Assembly (NCBI RefSeq): GCF_003254565.1
Contig: NZ_QJRI01000179.1
Coordinates: 248,001-312,000, forward strand
Reading direction: 5' to 3'
DNA from: Flavobacterium nitrogenifigens
GTDB taxonomy: Bacteria > Bacteroidota > Bacteroidia > Flavobacteriales > Flavobacteriaceae
DNA length: 64,000 nucleotides
The notes beneath the pieces are model-generated. The model did not search any database and was not told where the DNA came from. It worked only from the letters and a program-made list of their open reading frames with translations. The first letter of the stretch is position 1; each line of letters starts with the position of its first letter. Positions 1-7,904 of the stretch are shown here, in pieces. The position numbers were made by a program, and so were the translations under genes.

Positions 1-2
1 AT

Positions 3-86
3 TTCTACAATTCAGAAGAATTAAGAACCTGTGATAATTGTGGAACCGTTATGGAAACTGATCCGAGGTTTGTGGCGAAGAAATGA
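3..86 (+). CDS. C-terminal fragment of an unidentified protein with a CxxC knuckle
   Basis: The reading frame enters from outside the window and stops with TGA at 84-86. The 27 visible residues contain TCDNCGTVME, a CxxC pair that looks like half of a zinc knuckle, followed by a short basic end. A strong terminator follows 26 bp later, which supports a genuine gene end. The start and most of the protein are missing, so I assign no function; a small zinc-ribbon protein is only one possibility. Confidence 0.45.
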   Translation, partial: FYNSEELRTCDNCGTVMETDPRFVAKK

Positions 87-111
87 AGAAATAATGTTTA
101 TTACATATAAA

Positions 112-154
112 AAATAACCCAACAACTATTGTAAGCTTGTTGGGTTATTTTTTT
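112..154 (+). terminator. Rho-independent terminator
   Basis: A perfect 14-bp inverted repeat (112-125 with 137-150) is followed by a run of T to 154. It ends the gene entering from the left. A-rich sequence on the other side means it could also act on the minus strand. Confidence 0.85.
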
Positions 155-188
155 AACGCTAAAAAAGAAGATTGTATCATTTTTGAAG

Positions 189-207
189 TATATTTGTATT
201 ACAAATA
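189..207 (+). promoter_or_regulatory. -7 promoter element overlapped by a palindromic operator
   Basis: TATATTTG at 189-196 matches the Bacteroidetes -7 consensus TAnnTTTG. It is overlapped by a perfect 8-1-8 palindrome, TATTTGTA-T-TACAAATA (191-207). This places a dimer site directly over the promoter of the following HTH gene, as expected for an autorepressed antitoxin. A related TACAA-A-TTGTA palindrome lies at 870-880, upstream of the convergent toxin-like gene. That the HTH protein binds here is inference. Confidence 0.55.
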
Positions 208-226
208 ACTCATAAATATATCAAAA

Positions 227-538
227 ATGATACAAGAAATAATTGCATATAAAAATATTGTCGATAATATTGAGAGTTTAATGAACAAATCACCCTTTAA
301 AAAAAGCTATATTATTGAGCAAGTTGGTATTCCAAGTCCAACGTTCTATCGTAAGTTAAAGACTCAAACTTTTTCTGCCGATGAAATGCTTTCTATTGCT
401 AAAATTCTTTCTCCAGAAGAAAACTTTAGATTAGAATTAAAAGAGGAAATCGAGCAGGGTAAACGTGATCTCGAAAATGGAGATTTTATTACTCATGAAG
501 AAATGCTGGCAGAATTAAGAAGTAAAAAACTTATATAG
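227..538 (+). CDS. HTH antitoxin-like protein
   Basis: A 103-residue protein. Residues about 25-65 look like a helix-turn-helix region. The charged C-terminal segment (KRDLENGDFITHEEMLAEL, then basic residues) has the GxFITHEExxAEL look of antitoxins that cap RelE/ParE toxins. ATG at 227 follows a promoter with an overlapping palindrome. The toxin-like gene at 541-831 is on the opposite strand with only 2 bp between stop codons, instead of the usual co-directional operon. I infer an antitoxin and autorepressor. A free-standing regulator is the alternative. Confidence 0.65.
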   Translation: MIQEIIAYKNIVDNIESLMNKSPFKKSYIIEQVGIPSPTFYRKLKTQTFSADEMLSIAKILSPEENFRLELKEEIEQGKRDLENGDFITHEEMLAELRSKKLI

Positions 539-540
539 AT

Positions 541-831
541 TTACAAATCATAAGGATTTAAAGGTCGTTGGCGATTATTCCAAAAAGCAATCAGTTTTAT
601 TTGATTTTCTTTTATTGCATAATATAAAGTAATATGTTTTGAGATTACTATTTCCCGGCATTCTAAATCATCCCTATATTTTCCTATTTGAGGATTTTTT
701 TCTAATAACTTATTTACTCTTAATACATCGAGAATAAATTTTTCTGCTATTAATGGTGACCAATATAATTCTAAATAATTTCGAATAGAGTAAAAGTTAT
801 ATTTTGCTTTTTTTGACCAAACAATTTCCAT
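541..831 (-). CDS. RelE/ParE-family toxin
   Basis: A 96-residue basic protein with the RelE/ParE fold signature. It starts with a strand followed by KKAKYNFYSIRNYL, has a middle segment KNPQIGKYRDDLECREIVI, then the YYAIKENQIKLIAFWNNRQRP core and a short tail ending PYDL. ParE proteins act on gyrase and RelE proteins cleave mRNA at the ribosome; which applies cannot be read from sequence. It is convergent with the antitoxin-like gene. It also lies 53 bp upstream of the co-directional phosphodiesterase gene, so it may be transcribed into that gene. ATG at 831 is the natural start for the family length. Confidence 0.75.
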   Translation of the reverse strand: MEIVWSKKAKYNFYSIRNYLELYWSPLIAEKFILDVLRVNKLLEKNPQIGKYRDDLECREIVISKHITLYYAIKENQIKLIAFWNNRQRPLNPYDL

Positions 832-884
832 TTAATATAATTTATCTGGCTAAAATATAAAAAATAACTTACAAATTGTATTTT

Positions 885-1871
885 CTATAATTCAAGTTTT
901 TTCCCCTGCTCAGGATAAATAATCTTCAATCTTAAATCATTTTGAGCTTTTAACTGCTCTTTTATTTTAGCAATATTCTTTGCAGGCGGTTTCAAATGTG
1001 TGATAATAATTTTAAAGTTTTCAAGAGAACCTTTTCCAGCTAAATTCTCTAGAACATGAAGTTCTTTCAATAAATATTTAGGAGTTAAGTGACCAAATAG
1101 AAATTTATCTGGCTGTTCATTTGGAAACGAAACTTCAATAAAAATTCCTTTCAATTTTTTGGCTTTAACCAATGGAGCAACTGCGGTCCATAAATCGCGA
1201 AGATTATTGCTTTTTTCTACTTCATCTGGTCCTGTGTCTCCTAAATATAAGGCATAGTCATTTTCATTTTTAATTAAGAAAGCAGTACTTTCAAATGGGT
1301 TAACATGACTTAGCGAAAATGCTTTAACTGTCATTTTGGTATTCGTCAAAGAAGTTTCTTCTTCCAAATTTAAAGTCTGAAAATGGTATTTTTTTAAAGG
1401 AAATCCTGGCCCTGCGTCTCCAAAATTAGCCCAAGTCTGATCGTTGAAATAATGGTTTTCCATCATTTCCATACACTTATTTGTAGCATAAACTGTTTTA
1501 GAAGAATCGGCAGGAGAATTAATAATCAAACCCGAAACATGATCTAAATGTGCGTGAGAGATTAAATATCCTTTGATGTGTTTTCGTAAAACCTCACTTG
1601 TAGAAACTTTAAAAGTTTTCTTCTCAATAGCTTTTTCAATTCCTGCGTTTACGGTTCCAGCGTCAAGGCAGATATAATCAGTTGTGTTGGCTGGAGCGAT
1701 TAAATAAGCAGAGAGATTTTTTTCGTCAATACCGCCCATTACACCTAATGGAACTACAGAAAAAGAGGTTTTTGTTTTTTGAGAAAAGATATTGGTTGTT
1801 ATTAAAAGAAAACAAAGGAAAAGCCTAGTATAAGCGGTCATATTTTTAATTTTAAGTAATGCAAATTTCAT
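885..1871 (-). CDS. Secreted class II 3',5'-cyclic-nucleotide phosphodiesterase
   Basis: A metallo-beta-lactamase-fold enzyme of the PDEase_II family, which hydrolyses cyclic AMP/GMP. The signature HAHLDHVSG lies at residues 106-114 (His106, His108, Asp110, His111 as metal ligands). Further metal-site sequences are LGDTGPDEV and a late ITHLKPP. The N-terminus is a hydrophobic signal peptide ending near NIFSQ, so the enzyme is probably periplasmic. Met11 (start at 1841) would give a more compact signal peptide and is a plausible true start. Bacterial periplasmic CpdP is the closest characterised type. A periplasmic enzyme would act on external or leaked cyclic nucleotides. Confidence 0.85.
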   Translation of the reverse strand: MKFALLKIKNMTAYTRLFLCFLLITTNIFSQKTKTSFSVVPLGVMGGIDEKNLSAYLIAPANTTDYICLDAGTVNAGIEKAIEKKTFKVSTSEVLRKHIKGYLISHAHLDHVSGLIINSPADSSKTVYATNKCMEMMENHYFNDQTWANFGDAGPGFPLKKYHFQTLNLEEETSLTNTKMTVKAFSLSHVNPFESTAFLIKNENDYALYLGDTGPDEVEKSNNLRDLWTAVAPLVKAKKLKGIFIEVSFPNEQPDKFLFGHLTPKYLLKELHVLENLAGKGSLENFKIIITHLKPPAKNIAKIKEQLKAQNDLRLKIIYPEQGKKLEL

Positions 1872-2021
1872 TAAATAAATTCAATATTGAGGTTTCGTTT
1901 CTGTTAATACTATAAAATAAGCTTAAATTTACGTTCATTTATGAATTAACTTCAATGGGAAATTAATTCTAAAACAATATCTTTACATAAAAATATAACA
2001 ATTTTAACTAAGAAAGTTACA

Positions 2022-3575
2022 ATGACAACAATAACATCGCAATCTGGAATGAAGGAAGCTCTTGATAAATTGGGCATCAAGACAATAAATGAAGGAACAT
2101 CAACAGGAATTAATAACTTTTCTTCTGGAGAAATTTTAGAAAGTTATTCGCCTGTTGACGGAAAACTAATTGCTTCGGTAAAAATGTCAACGGCAGCAGA
2201 TTATGAAAAAGCAATTCAGACAGCAGCGGAGGCGTTTAAAACTTTTAGATTGATTCCAGCGCCACAGCGAGGTGAAATTGTACGTCAGTTTGGAGAAAAA
2301 TTGCGCCAGAATAAAGAAGCGCTTGGGAAACTGGTTTCTTACGAAATGGGAAAATCATTGCAGGAAGGTTTTGGAGAAGTTCAGGAAATGATTGATATCT
2401 GTGATTTTGCAGTTGGTTTATCTCGTCAATTGCATGGATTAACCATGCATTCTGAAAGACCAGGGCATAGAATGTACGAACAATACCATCCGTTAGGAAT
2501 TGTCGGAATTATTTCGGCGTTTAACTTCCCGGTTGCCGTTTGGTCTTGGAACACAGCTTTAGCGTGGATTTCTGGTGATGTCTGTGTTTGGAAACCTTCT
2601 GAAAAAACACCTCTTTGCGGTATTGCCTGCCAGAATATCATCGCTCAGGTTATAAAAGAAAACAATCTTCCAGAAGGAATTTCGTGTTTAATAAACGGAG
2701 ATTATAAAATAGGAGAATTGTTGACCGCAGATACTCGTATTCCGCTTATTTCTGCAACAGGTTCAACTAGAATGGGAAAAATTGTTGCTCAGACTGTGGC
2801 AGGAAGATTAGGCAAATCATTATTAGAATTAGGAGGAAACAATGCTATTATTGTAACTCCAGATGCCGATATTAAAATGACCGTTATTGGAGCTGTTTTT
2901 GGCGCTGTTGGAACAGCTGGACAACGTTGTACTTCAACTAGAAGACTGATTATTCACGAAAGTATTTATGATAAAGTAAAAGATGCTTTAGTGGCAGCTT
3001 ACAAACAGTTACGAATCGGAAATCCGCTTGACGAAAACAATCATGTAGGACCGCTAATTGATACTCACGCTGTTGAAATGTACGCCGCGGCTTTAAATAA
3101 AGTTGTAGCTGAAGGCGGAAAAATTCTTGTAGAAGGAGGAGTATTATCTGGTGAAGGTTATGAAAGTGGCTGTTATGTAAAACCTGCAATTGCTGAAGCT
3201 GAAAATTCGTTTGAAATTGTACAGCATGAAACTTTTGCTCCAGTTTTATATTTAATTAAATATTCTGGTGAAGTAGAAAATGCCATTGAAATTCAAAATG
3301 GTGTTGCGCAAGGATTGTCATCTGCAATTATGACGAATAATTTGCGTGAAGCTGAAAGATTTTTATCTGCTACAGGTTCTGATTGCGGAATTGCAAACGT
3401 AAATATTGGAACTTCTGGTGCTGAAATCGGAGGTGCTTTTGGTGGTGAAAAAGAAACAGGCGGCGGACGTGAATCAGGTTCTGATGCTTGGAAAATTTAC
3501 ATGAGACGTCAAACCAATACAATCAATTATACAACAAATCTTCCACTTGCGCAGGGAATTAAATTTGATTTGTAA
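2022..3575 (+). CDS. amaB: ALDH7-family aldehyde dehydrogenase (alpha-aminoadipic semialdehyde dehydrogenase type)
   Basis: A 517-residue NAD(P)-dependent aldehyde dehydrogenase. Catalytic Cys303 lies in TAGQRCTSTRR and general-base Glu269 in LLELGGN; the cofactor loop SATGSTRMG precedes them. The N-terminal GIKTINEGTSTG and the ERPGHRMYEQYHPLG segment resemble antiquitin (ALDH7). That family oxidises alpha-aminoadipic semialdehyde to alpha-aminoadipate in lysine breakdown and protects against reactive aldehydes. The gene is monocistronic and ends at a bidirectional terminator shared with the convergent pectate lyase. The family call is firm; the exact substrate is inferred. Confidence 0.88.
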   Translation: MTTITSQSGMKEALDKLGIKTINEGTSTGINNFSSGEILESYSPVDGKLIASVKMSTAADYEKAIQTAAEAFKTFRLIPAPQRGEIVRQFGEKLRQNKEALGKLVSYEMGKSLQEGFGEVQEMIDICDFAVGLSRQLHGLTMHSERPGHRMYEQYHPLGIVGIISAFNFPVAVWSWNTALAWISGDVCVWKPSEKTPLCGIACQNIIAQVIKENNLPEGISCLINGDYKIGELLTADTRIPLISATGSTRMGKIVAQTVAGRLGKSLLELGGNNAIIVTPDADIKMTVIGAVFGAVGTAGQRCTSTRRLIIHESIYDKVKDALVAAYKQLRIGNPLDENNHVGPLIDTHAVEMYAAALNKVVAEGGKILVEGGVLSGEGYESGCYVKPAIAEAENSFEIVQHETFAPVLYLIKYSGEVENAIEIQNGVAQGLSSAIMTNNLREAERFLSATGSDCGIANVNIGTSGAEIGGAFGGEKETGGGRESGSDAWKIYMRRQTNTINYTTNLPLAQGIKFDL

Positions 3576-3593
3576 TTGATATTATTTGATATA

Positions 3594-3623
3594 AAAAAGG
3601 CTTCCAAATTTGGAAGCCTTTTT
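3594..3623. terminator. Bidirectional terminator
   Basis: A perfect 15+15 palindrome around GGCTTCCAAATTTGGAAGCC, flanked by A and T runs. It sits between the convergent aldehyde dehydrogenase and pectate lyase genes and can end transcription from both sides. Confidence 0.9.
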
Positions 3624-3638
3624 AAGTTAAATTAGTTT

Positions 3639-6497
3639 TTATTTTTTAATTAATGTTTGATTAAGTGACCCATCGACAGTGTAAATTTTTGCTAGATAAG
3701 TTCCAGGAATTAAGCCACTTGTGTCAATGTTTTGAGAATTTCCAGAATTGATCACTAGATTTCCAGAAATGTTATAGATAAGTACTTTTTGTACTTTCTG
3801 TTCTGGGTCTGATAAGTATAAAGTGCTTGAAACTGGATTCGGATATAAGATTATTTGTGAAGTTTCTGTGCTTTCTTTTGCAGCAGTTTCAGTTGTAACA
3901 GCCATTCTTGAAGTGCTTCCGCTGTAAACCGTGCTGATGTAGAATAAGTTGGCAACAGATCCTTTAGTTATAGTATGAGAACCAGCAGCAATTGAAGCTG
4001 TTACGATACCTGCAGATGCTGTGTACGAAACGTTATCAACTTTGATTGTACCCGCAAAACTTGAATCGAAAACCAAAGTCAATGTAGATGCACTAGTCGT
4101 AGTGTATGTTATTGATGTGCTTGATTCTATTTTTAGACGCTCAGTAAGTGTTAGTCCATTGTAAGTTACAGAACCTGGAGTTGAATTCATATTTCCTGTA
4201 ATAGAGTAGAATGTACTTGTTTTACCAGATGTAGTAAAATTATGTAATTCAGATCCTCCACCTGAACCTGTAGTAACTGTTATTGTTCCTGATGCAGATA
4301 CTGGCGTTCCAGCTGTTCCAGAAGTTGTTACAGTATAAGAAACATTTGCAGTTGGAGTTCCAGTGATAGTTATAGTCTTTGCAGTTGTATTTTTTACAAA
4401 AGACAATCCAGAAGCAGGTAATCCAGTTACAGATGCATCTGTAGCGTTTCCGCCCCAAGTAAACACAATTGAAGCAATAGCAGTTCCAGAAGAAACAGTT
4501 TGGCTATTATTCCCAGATGAAGTTAATGTTTGCGTTCCAGCTGGAGTTACTGTTACAGTTCCAGAACCAGTAGCTGGGGAACCAATAGTTCCAGAAGTTG
4601 CAATGGAGTACGAAACTGTTGCCGTTGGCGTACCTGAAATAGTGATAGTTTTTGCTGTTGCATTTTTTACAAAAGATAAGCCAGAAGCAGGTAATCCTGT
4701 TACGGTTGCATCAGTTGCATCTCCGCCCCATGTAAATACTATTGATGAAATTGCAGTACCGCTCACAACAGTTTGATTGTTGTTTGAAGCAGAAGTCAAA
4801 GTTAAAGTTTGTGATCCAGAAGGAGGATTTCCTTCACCTTGTACTGAAACTAAATTTCCGGTATAATTTGTAAGGGCTGATTTTAATGCTGTAATAACTA
4901 AAGAAGAAGTATCATCTGTAGCGTTGTTGAATGTCCATTTCAAATCTCCTCCAGAAATACGTCCTGCATATTGAGTAGTTTTTGTTTTTGCATCCGCTGG
5001 AGTATCTATAGTTAGATTTTTCACATACAAATTAGCATCTGTATCGAAGTTGTTGTAAACATTAGCGCCCGATTTAGATTTAACAGCACTGCTTACCACT
5101 TCTCCTCTTGTAGAAGCCACATAAGCATCAAAATCTGTTGTAGAGCTTATTTTTCCTGAGATATTGTACAACGGATTAGGGTCATTGTAAGCTACAAAAC
5201 GCATATTATTTGTTCCGTTAGAAGCGTCAAAAGTATTATTGTATGCTTTAATGCTTCCTCCAGCTTCACCAGAGAAGGTTCCCATTGTTCCAGCATTATT
5301 CACTTGATTAGCTTCATCCCAAATGTCTGATCCTTGAAGCGAAGTTAACATTGGGTGTTTGCTGTTTCTATAATAATTTCCTTCAACGAAAAGAGACGAC
5401 CCTAATGTTGATCCTGCTCCATATTTTGAAACTCCGTCATAATAGTTGTTGTAAATGTGAGCTGAGTAATAGCGTACACGAGGATGGCGTGAATCAGAGT
5501 GATCAAACCAGTTGTGGTGATACGTAATGTAAAGCCCAGAAGTTGTTCCTTCGCTTAAACCCAAAAGACTTGCTTTTCCATTATCCCAGAAGTGGTTGTA
5601 TGATAATGTGATATAAGTTGAAGTTTTATTGTCTAATGCTCCATCGCCTTTTATTTGGTCAGCATCGCTTCCTGCATTTCCGTAGAATAAATCACAGTTG
5701 TGCACCCATACGTGGTCATTATCCTGTTGCATTCCTACGTTATCTCCTGCAGTACTATTACAGTTCATAAATCCAAGATTGCTTACTTCTATGTTTGAAG
5801 CCGATTTCAATCTAACGCCCCATCCATTTGCAACAGCGTCGTCACCAATACCTTCAATGGTAACATAGCTTGAAGCATTGTTCGCGTTTTCAATAACAAC
5901 GTCGCCACCATCCATAACTGTCATATCGGTAATGTTTCCGATTAAACGAATAATGAACGGACGTGTATCTTTTCCTTTCTTGATAGCGTAAAGAATATTT
6001 TGTAAACCAATGCAAGGATTTACACTTGCACCCGTAATATTCATGGAAATTGTGTTTTTGGTGTTTTGTGTAATGTAAAGGATTACAGCATTGTCTTTTG
6101 GGGTTCCGTCTGCTTTGTATCCTCCAGGTACACGACCGCCATCAAAAGCAAATCCGTTTCTGTCGTGAGCGGTTACAGTTAGATTTCCTGTTGTAGCTCC
6201 GGTTCCTTCTGTGCCATTTACAACGGGTTTTACCTTTACGATGTATGTTCCAGCTTTAAGGCCAGGAATGTCGGCGCGAAAGTAAGAGCCATAACTTCTA
6301 ATAAGCTGGTCATCTATTTTTTGGTCTGTAAATCCGTTACCTGTGTAATACACATTGTAGGTTTGGGCACCGCTAACTGGTTGCCATTTTACAAAAGCAG
6401 ATTCCAACCAGCCAGAAGCTTCATTGATTTGGATAGTTTGGGCCCATAATTGAACTGTCATTAGAAAGACAGCCACGAAAAGTAGGTTTTTCTTCAT
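3639..6497 (-). CDS. Secreted multidomain pectate lyase (PL1-like) with type IX secretion tail
   Basis: A 952-residue extracellular enzyme that cleaves pectate by beta-elimination. Order: signal peptide ending VQLWAQ; fibronectin-III-like domain (about 20-110); parallel beta-helix pectate lyase (about 130-480) with HHNWFDHSDSRHPRVR carrying the catalytic-type arginine and Ca-site aspartates in GSDADQIKGDGALD; two Ig-like repeats of about 83 residues with FTWGG and TGLPASGLSFVKN; a carbohydrate-binding-like domain with FTTSGKTSTFYSITG; and a C-terminal Por sorting domain starting YPNPVSS and ending in Lys-Lys. The sorting domain predicts export by T9SS and surface attachment. No other pectin genes adjoin it. 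LacI-type operators lie upstream. Confidence 0.93.
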   Translation of the reverse strand: MKKNLLFVAVFLMTVQLWAQTIQINEASGWLESAFVKWQPVSGAQTYNVYYTGNGFTDQKIDDQLIRSYGSYFRADIPGLKAGTYIVKVKPVVNGTEGTGATTGNLTVTAHDRNGFAFDGGRVPGGYKADGTPKDNAVILYITQNTKNTISMNITGASVNPCIGLQNILYAIKKGKDTRPFIIRLIGNITDMTVMDGGDVVIENANNASSYVTIEGIGDDAVANGWGVRLKSASNIEVSNLGFMNCNSTAGDNVGMQQDNDHVWVHNCDLFYGNAGSDADQIKGDGALDNKTSTYITLSYNHFWDNGKASLLGLSEGTTSGLYITYHHNWFDHSDSRHPRVRYYSAHIYNNYYDGVSKYGAGSTLGSSLFVEGNYYRNSKHPMLTSLQGSDIWDEANQVNNAGTMGTFSGEAGGSIKAYNNTFDASNGTNNMRFVAYNDPNPLYNISGKISSTTDFDAYVASTRGEVVSSAVKSKSGANVYNNFDTDANLYVKNLTIDTPADAKTKTTQYAGRISGGDLKWTFNNATDDTSSLVITALKSALTNYTGNLVSVQGEGNPPSGSQTLTLTSASNNNQTVVSGTAISSIVFTWGGDATDATVTGLPASGLSFVKNATAKTITISGTPTATVSYSIATSGTIGSPATGSGTVTVTPAGTQTLTSSGNNSQTVSSGTAIASIVFTWGGNATDASVTGLPASGLSFVKNTTAKTITITGTPTANVSYTVTTSGTAGTPVSASGTITVTTGSGGGSELHNFTTSGKTSTFYSITGNMNSTPGSVTYNGLTLTERLKIESSTSITYTTTSASTLTLVFDSSFAGTIKVDNVSYTASAGIVTASIAAGSHTITKGSVANLFYISTVYSGSTSRMAVTTETAAKESTETSQIILYPNPVSSTLYLSDPEQKVQKVLIYNISGNLVINSGNSQNIDTSGLIPGTYLAKIYTVDGSLNQTLIKK
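4270..4800 (-). repeat. Tandem Ig-like domain repeat inside the pectate lyase gene
   Basis: Two consecutive units of roughly 250-265 bp, about 4534-4800 (first in the protein) and 4270-4521 (second). They encode near-identical Ig-like linker domains sharing GLPASGLSFVKN, AKTITI and GTPTA. The similarity at DNA level points to recent duplication or ongoing homogenisation. It also produces long open frames on the opposite strand, which are artefacts. Confidence 0.85.
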
Positions 6498-6565
6498 AAG
6501 GTTTGTTTAAGATAGTTAATAAAATAAGTAAGTGGTTTTTTACTTACGATCCCAAGTGGTTTAAT

Positions 6566-6587
6566 TGTAATCGATTACACAAAATTA
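6566..6587 (-). promoter_or_regulatory. LacI-type operator next to the pectate lyase -7 element
   Basis: TGTAATCGATTACA (6566-6579) is a perfect 14-nt palindrome with a central CG, the usual form of LacI/GalR-family operators. On the minus strand it immediately follows TAATTTTG (6587-6580), a match to the -7 consensus, so a bound repressor would cover the transcription start of the pectate lyase gene. No LacI-family gene is present in the window, so the regulator would be encoded elsewhere. Confidence 0.6.
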
Positions 6588-6667
6588 TATATTAATTTTT
6601 AATACTATAATTTTTTTAATAAAAAATAGAGGATACATAAAAAATTTTGCTTTTAAAATATTAAAAA

Positions 6668-6811
6668 TGTAATTAATTGCACGAATTGTAATTTATTGCA
6701 TATTCTATATTGAGTAAGGAAAGCCGTATTTTTCTCGCTTTTAACAATTCTAAAAGTTTAAACAAAATGAAGATTGAGATTTTATATTTTTTTTTATTAC
6801 AATAAATTACA
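6668..6811. repeat. Three further TGTAAT-N2-ATTRYA sites
   Basis: TGTAATTAATTGCA (6668-6681), TGTAATTTATTGCA (6687-6700) and, on the other strand, TGTAATTTATTGTA (6811-6798) share the half-sites of the operator at 6566-6579 but lack its CG centre. The first two are spaced 19 bp apart. They may be secondary binding sites; in such AT-rich DNA, chance cannot be excluded. Confidence 0.4.
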
Positions 6812-6920
6812 TTTTAAATTTTGTAGGAAATAGATTCTTTTATCATTTTGAATAACAGATTATTCTTAGAAGATTTAATTAGAATTTTGAATATAAACTC
6901 AAAAATTAATCTATAGGAAC

Positions 6921-6954
6921 AAAAAAGCCCTTTTGATTTTACTCAAAAGGGCTT
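6921..6954 (-). terminator. Terminator of the Bax-inhibitor-like gene
   Basis: A 12-bp stem (6925-6936 with 6943-6954) has a run of A on its low-coordinate side, which reads as U on the minus strand. It lies 21 bp past the stop of the gene at 6975-7745. Confidence 0.85.
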
Positions 6955-6974
6955 CGATTTTATATTTAAGAAAT

Positions 6975-7745
6975 TTAATCTTTACTAGAAAGTTTTGACA
7001 AAAGTCTTAGGAATTCAATATACAACCAAACTAATGTAATCATTAATCCCATTGCTCCATACCATTCCATAAATTTTGGCATTTTTTCTCTTGCTCCTTT
7101 TTCAATTAAATCAAAATCTAAGAAAAGGTTAAGAGCAGCTATGATGATAACAAAAACACTGATACCAATACTCATCATAGAATTTCCGTAATGAACAGGC
7201 GTCCAGTTTGTAAACATTGATACAACCCAAGAAATTAAATAATAGGTAGCAATTGCCAAGGTTGCAGCAACGACAACAGATTTGAATTGTTCTGTAACTT
7301 TAACAATTCTAAATTTGTATAAACCAAGGCAAACTAAGAAAGTAACCAAAGTTGCTCCAACTGCATTAATTACGATTCCAGGAAATTTTAATTCAAATAT
7401 TGCAGAAATACCTCCTATAAATAATCCTTCAAATAAAGCATATCCTGGCGCTAGGTAAGGAGATAACTGTGGTTTGAAAGAAGAAACTAATACTAAAATG
7501 AAACCAACAATTGCTCCTCCAATTGTAGGCAGCATAGGATTCATTCCGTTAAAAGTCATCCACCATGTTACCATAGCAGCACCGCATAAGATTAGAAATA
7601 AGATTGCTGTTTTGTTAATTGTTCCAGATACCGTCATTTCTTGATTGTAATCAATAATCTGAGCTTGGTGTACTTCTGTTCTTGGTTCAGCATTAGATGA
7701 AAAACGCTTACTGTTTAAAAATGGATTTTTTGAATTAAAGTTCAT
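6975..7745 (-). CDS. Bax inhibitor-1/YccA-like membrane protein
   Basis: A 256-residue protein with a hydrophilic N-terminus of about 45 residues (SKNPFLNSKRFS) followed by about seven membrane segments and the short C-terminal LRLLSKLSSKD. The layout and motifs (PTIGGAIVGFILVLVSSF, APGYALFEGLFIGGIS, FDLIEKGAREKMP) fit the bacterial BaxI_1 family, longer at the N-terminus than E. coli YccA. Members are inner-membrane proteins linked to stress tolerance and ion leakage; no exact activity is known for this group. It has its own terminator and seems monocistronic. Confidence 0.87.
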   Translation of the reverse strand: MNFNSKNPFLNSKRFSSNAEPRTEVHQAQIIDYNQEMTVSGTINKTAILFLILCGAAMVTWWMTFNGMNPMLPTIGGAIVGFILVLVSSFKPQLSPYLAPGYALFEGLFIGGISAIFELKFPGIVINAVGATLVTFLVCLGLYKFRIVKVTEQFKSVVVAATLAIATYYLISWVVSMFTNWTPVHYGNSMMSIGISVFVIIIAALNLFLDFDLIEKGAREKMPKFMEWYGAMGLMITLVWLYIEFLRLLSKLSSKD

Positions 7746-7850
7746 ATTTTAATACATTTAATTGAATTCAAATATATGGAGATTTTTTGAAGTGCAATTG
7801 TTGGAAAGAATTTTTTAACATGAATTTCTCTTCTTAATTTTAGAATATAA

Positions 7851-7885
7851 AAAAATCCATCAAAACTTATTTGATGGATTTTGTA
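7851..7885 (-). terminator. Terminator of the nuo operon
   Basis: A 13-bp stem (7852-7864 with 7870-7882) with A/T flanks lies 20 bp beyond the nuoN stop, on the minus strand. This marks the end of the long nuo transcript. Confidence 0.85.
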
Positions 7886-7904
7886 TTTTAAGAGAAAGAC
7901 TCTA

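Larger units (their letters stand above)
6498..6974. other. Regulatory intergenic region upstream of the pectate lyase gene
   Basis: This 477-bp gap has no convincing gene. Next to the pectate lyase start it carries a promoter-like element and four palindromic 14-mers (6566-6579, 6668-6681, 6687-6700, 6798-6811; listed separately). The far end holds the terminator of the Bax-inhibitor-like gene, whose direction also points this way. The rest is very AT-rich. Confidence 0.7.

Noticed and set aside
4363..4776. 137-codon plus-strand frame inside the pectate lyase gene
   Set aside because: It is the antisense of the duplicated Ig-like repeats, so it is itself repetitive; no promoter or independent motif.
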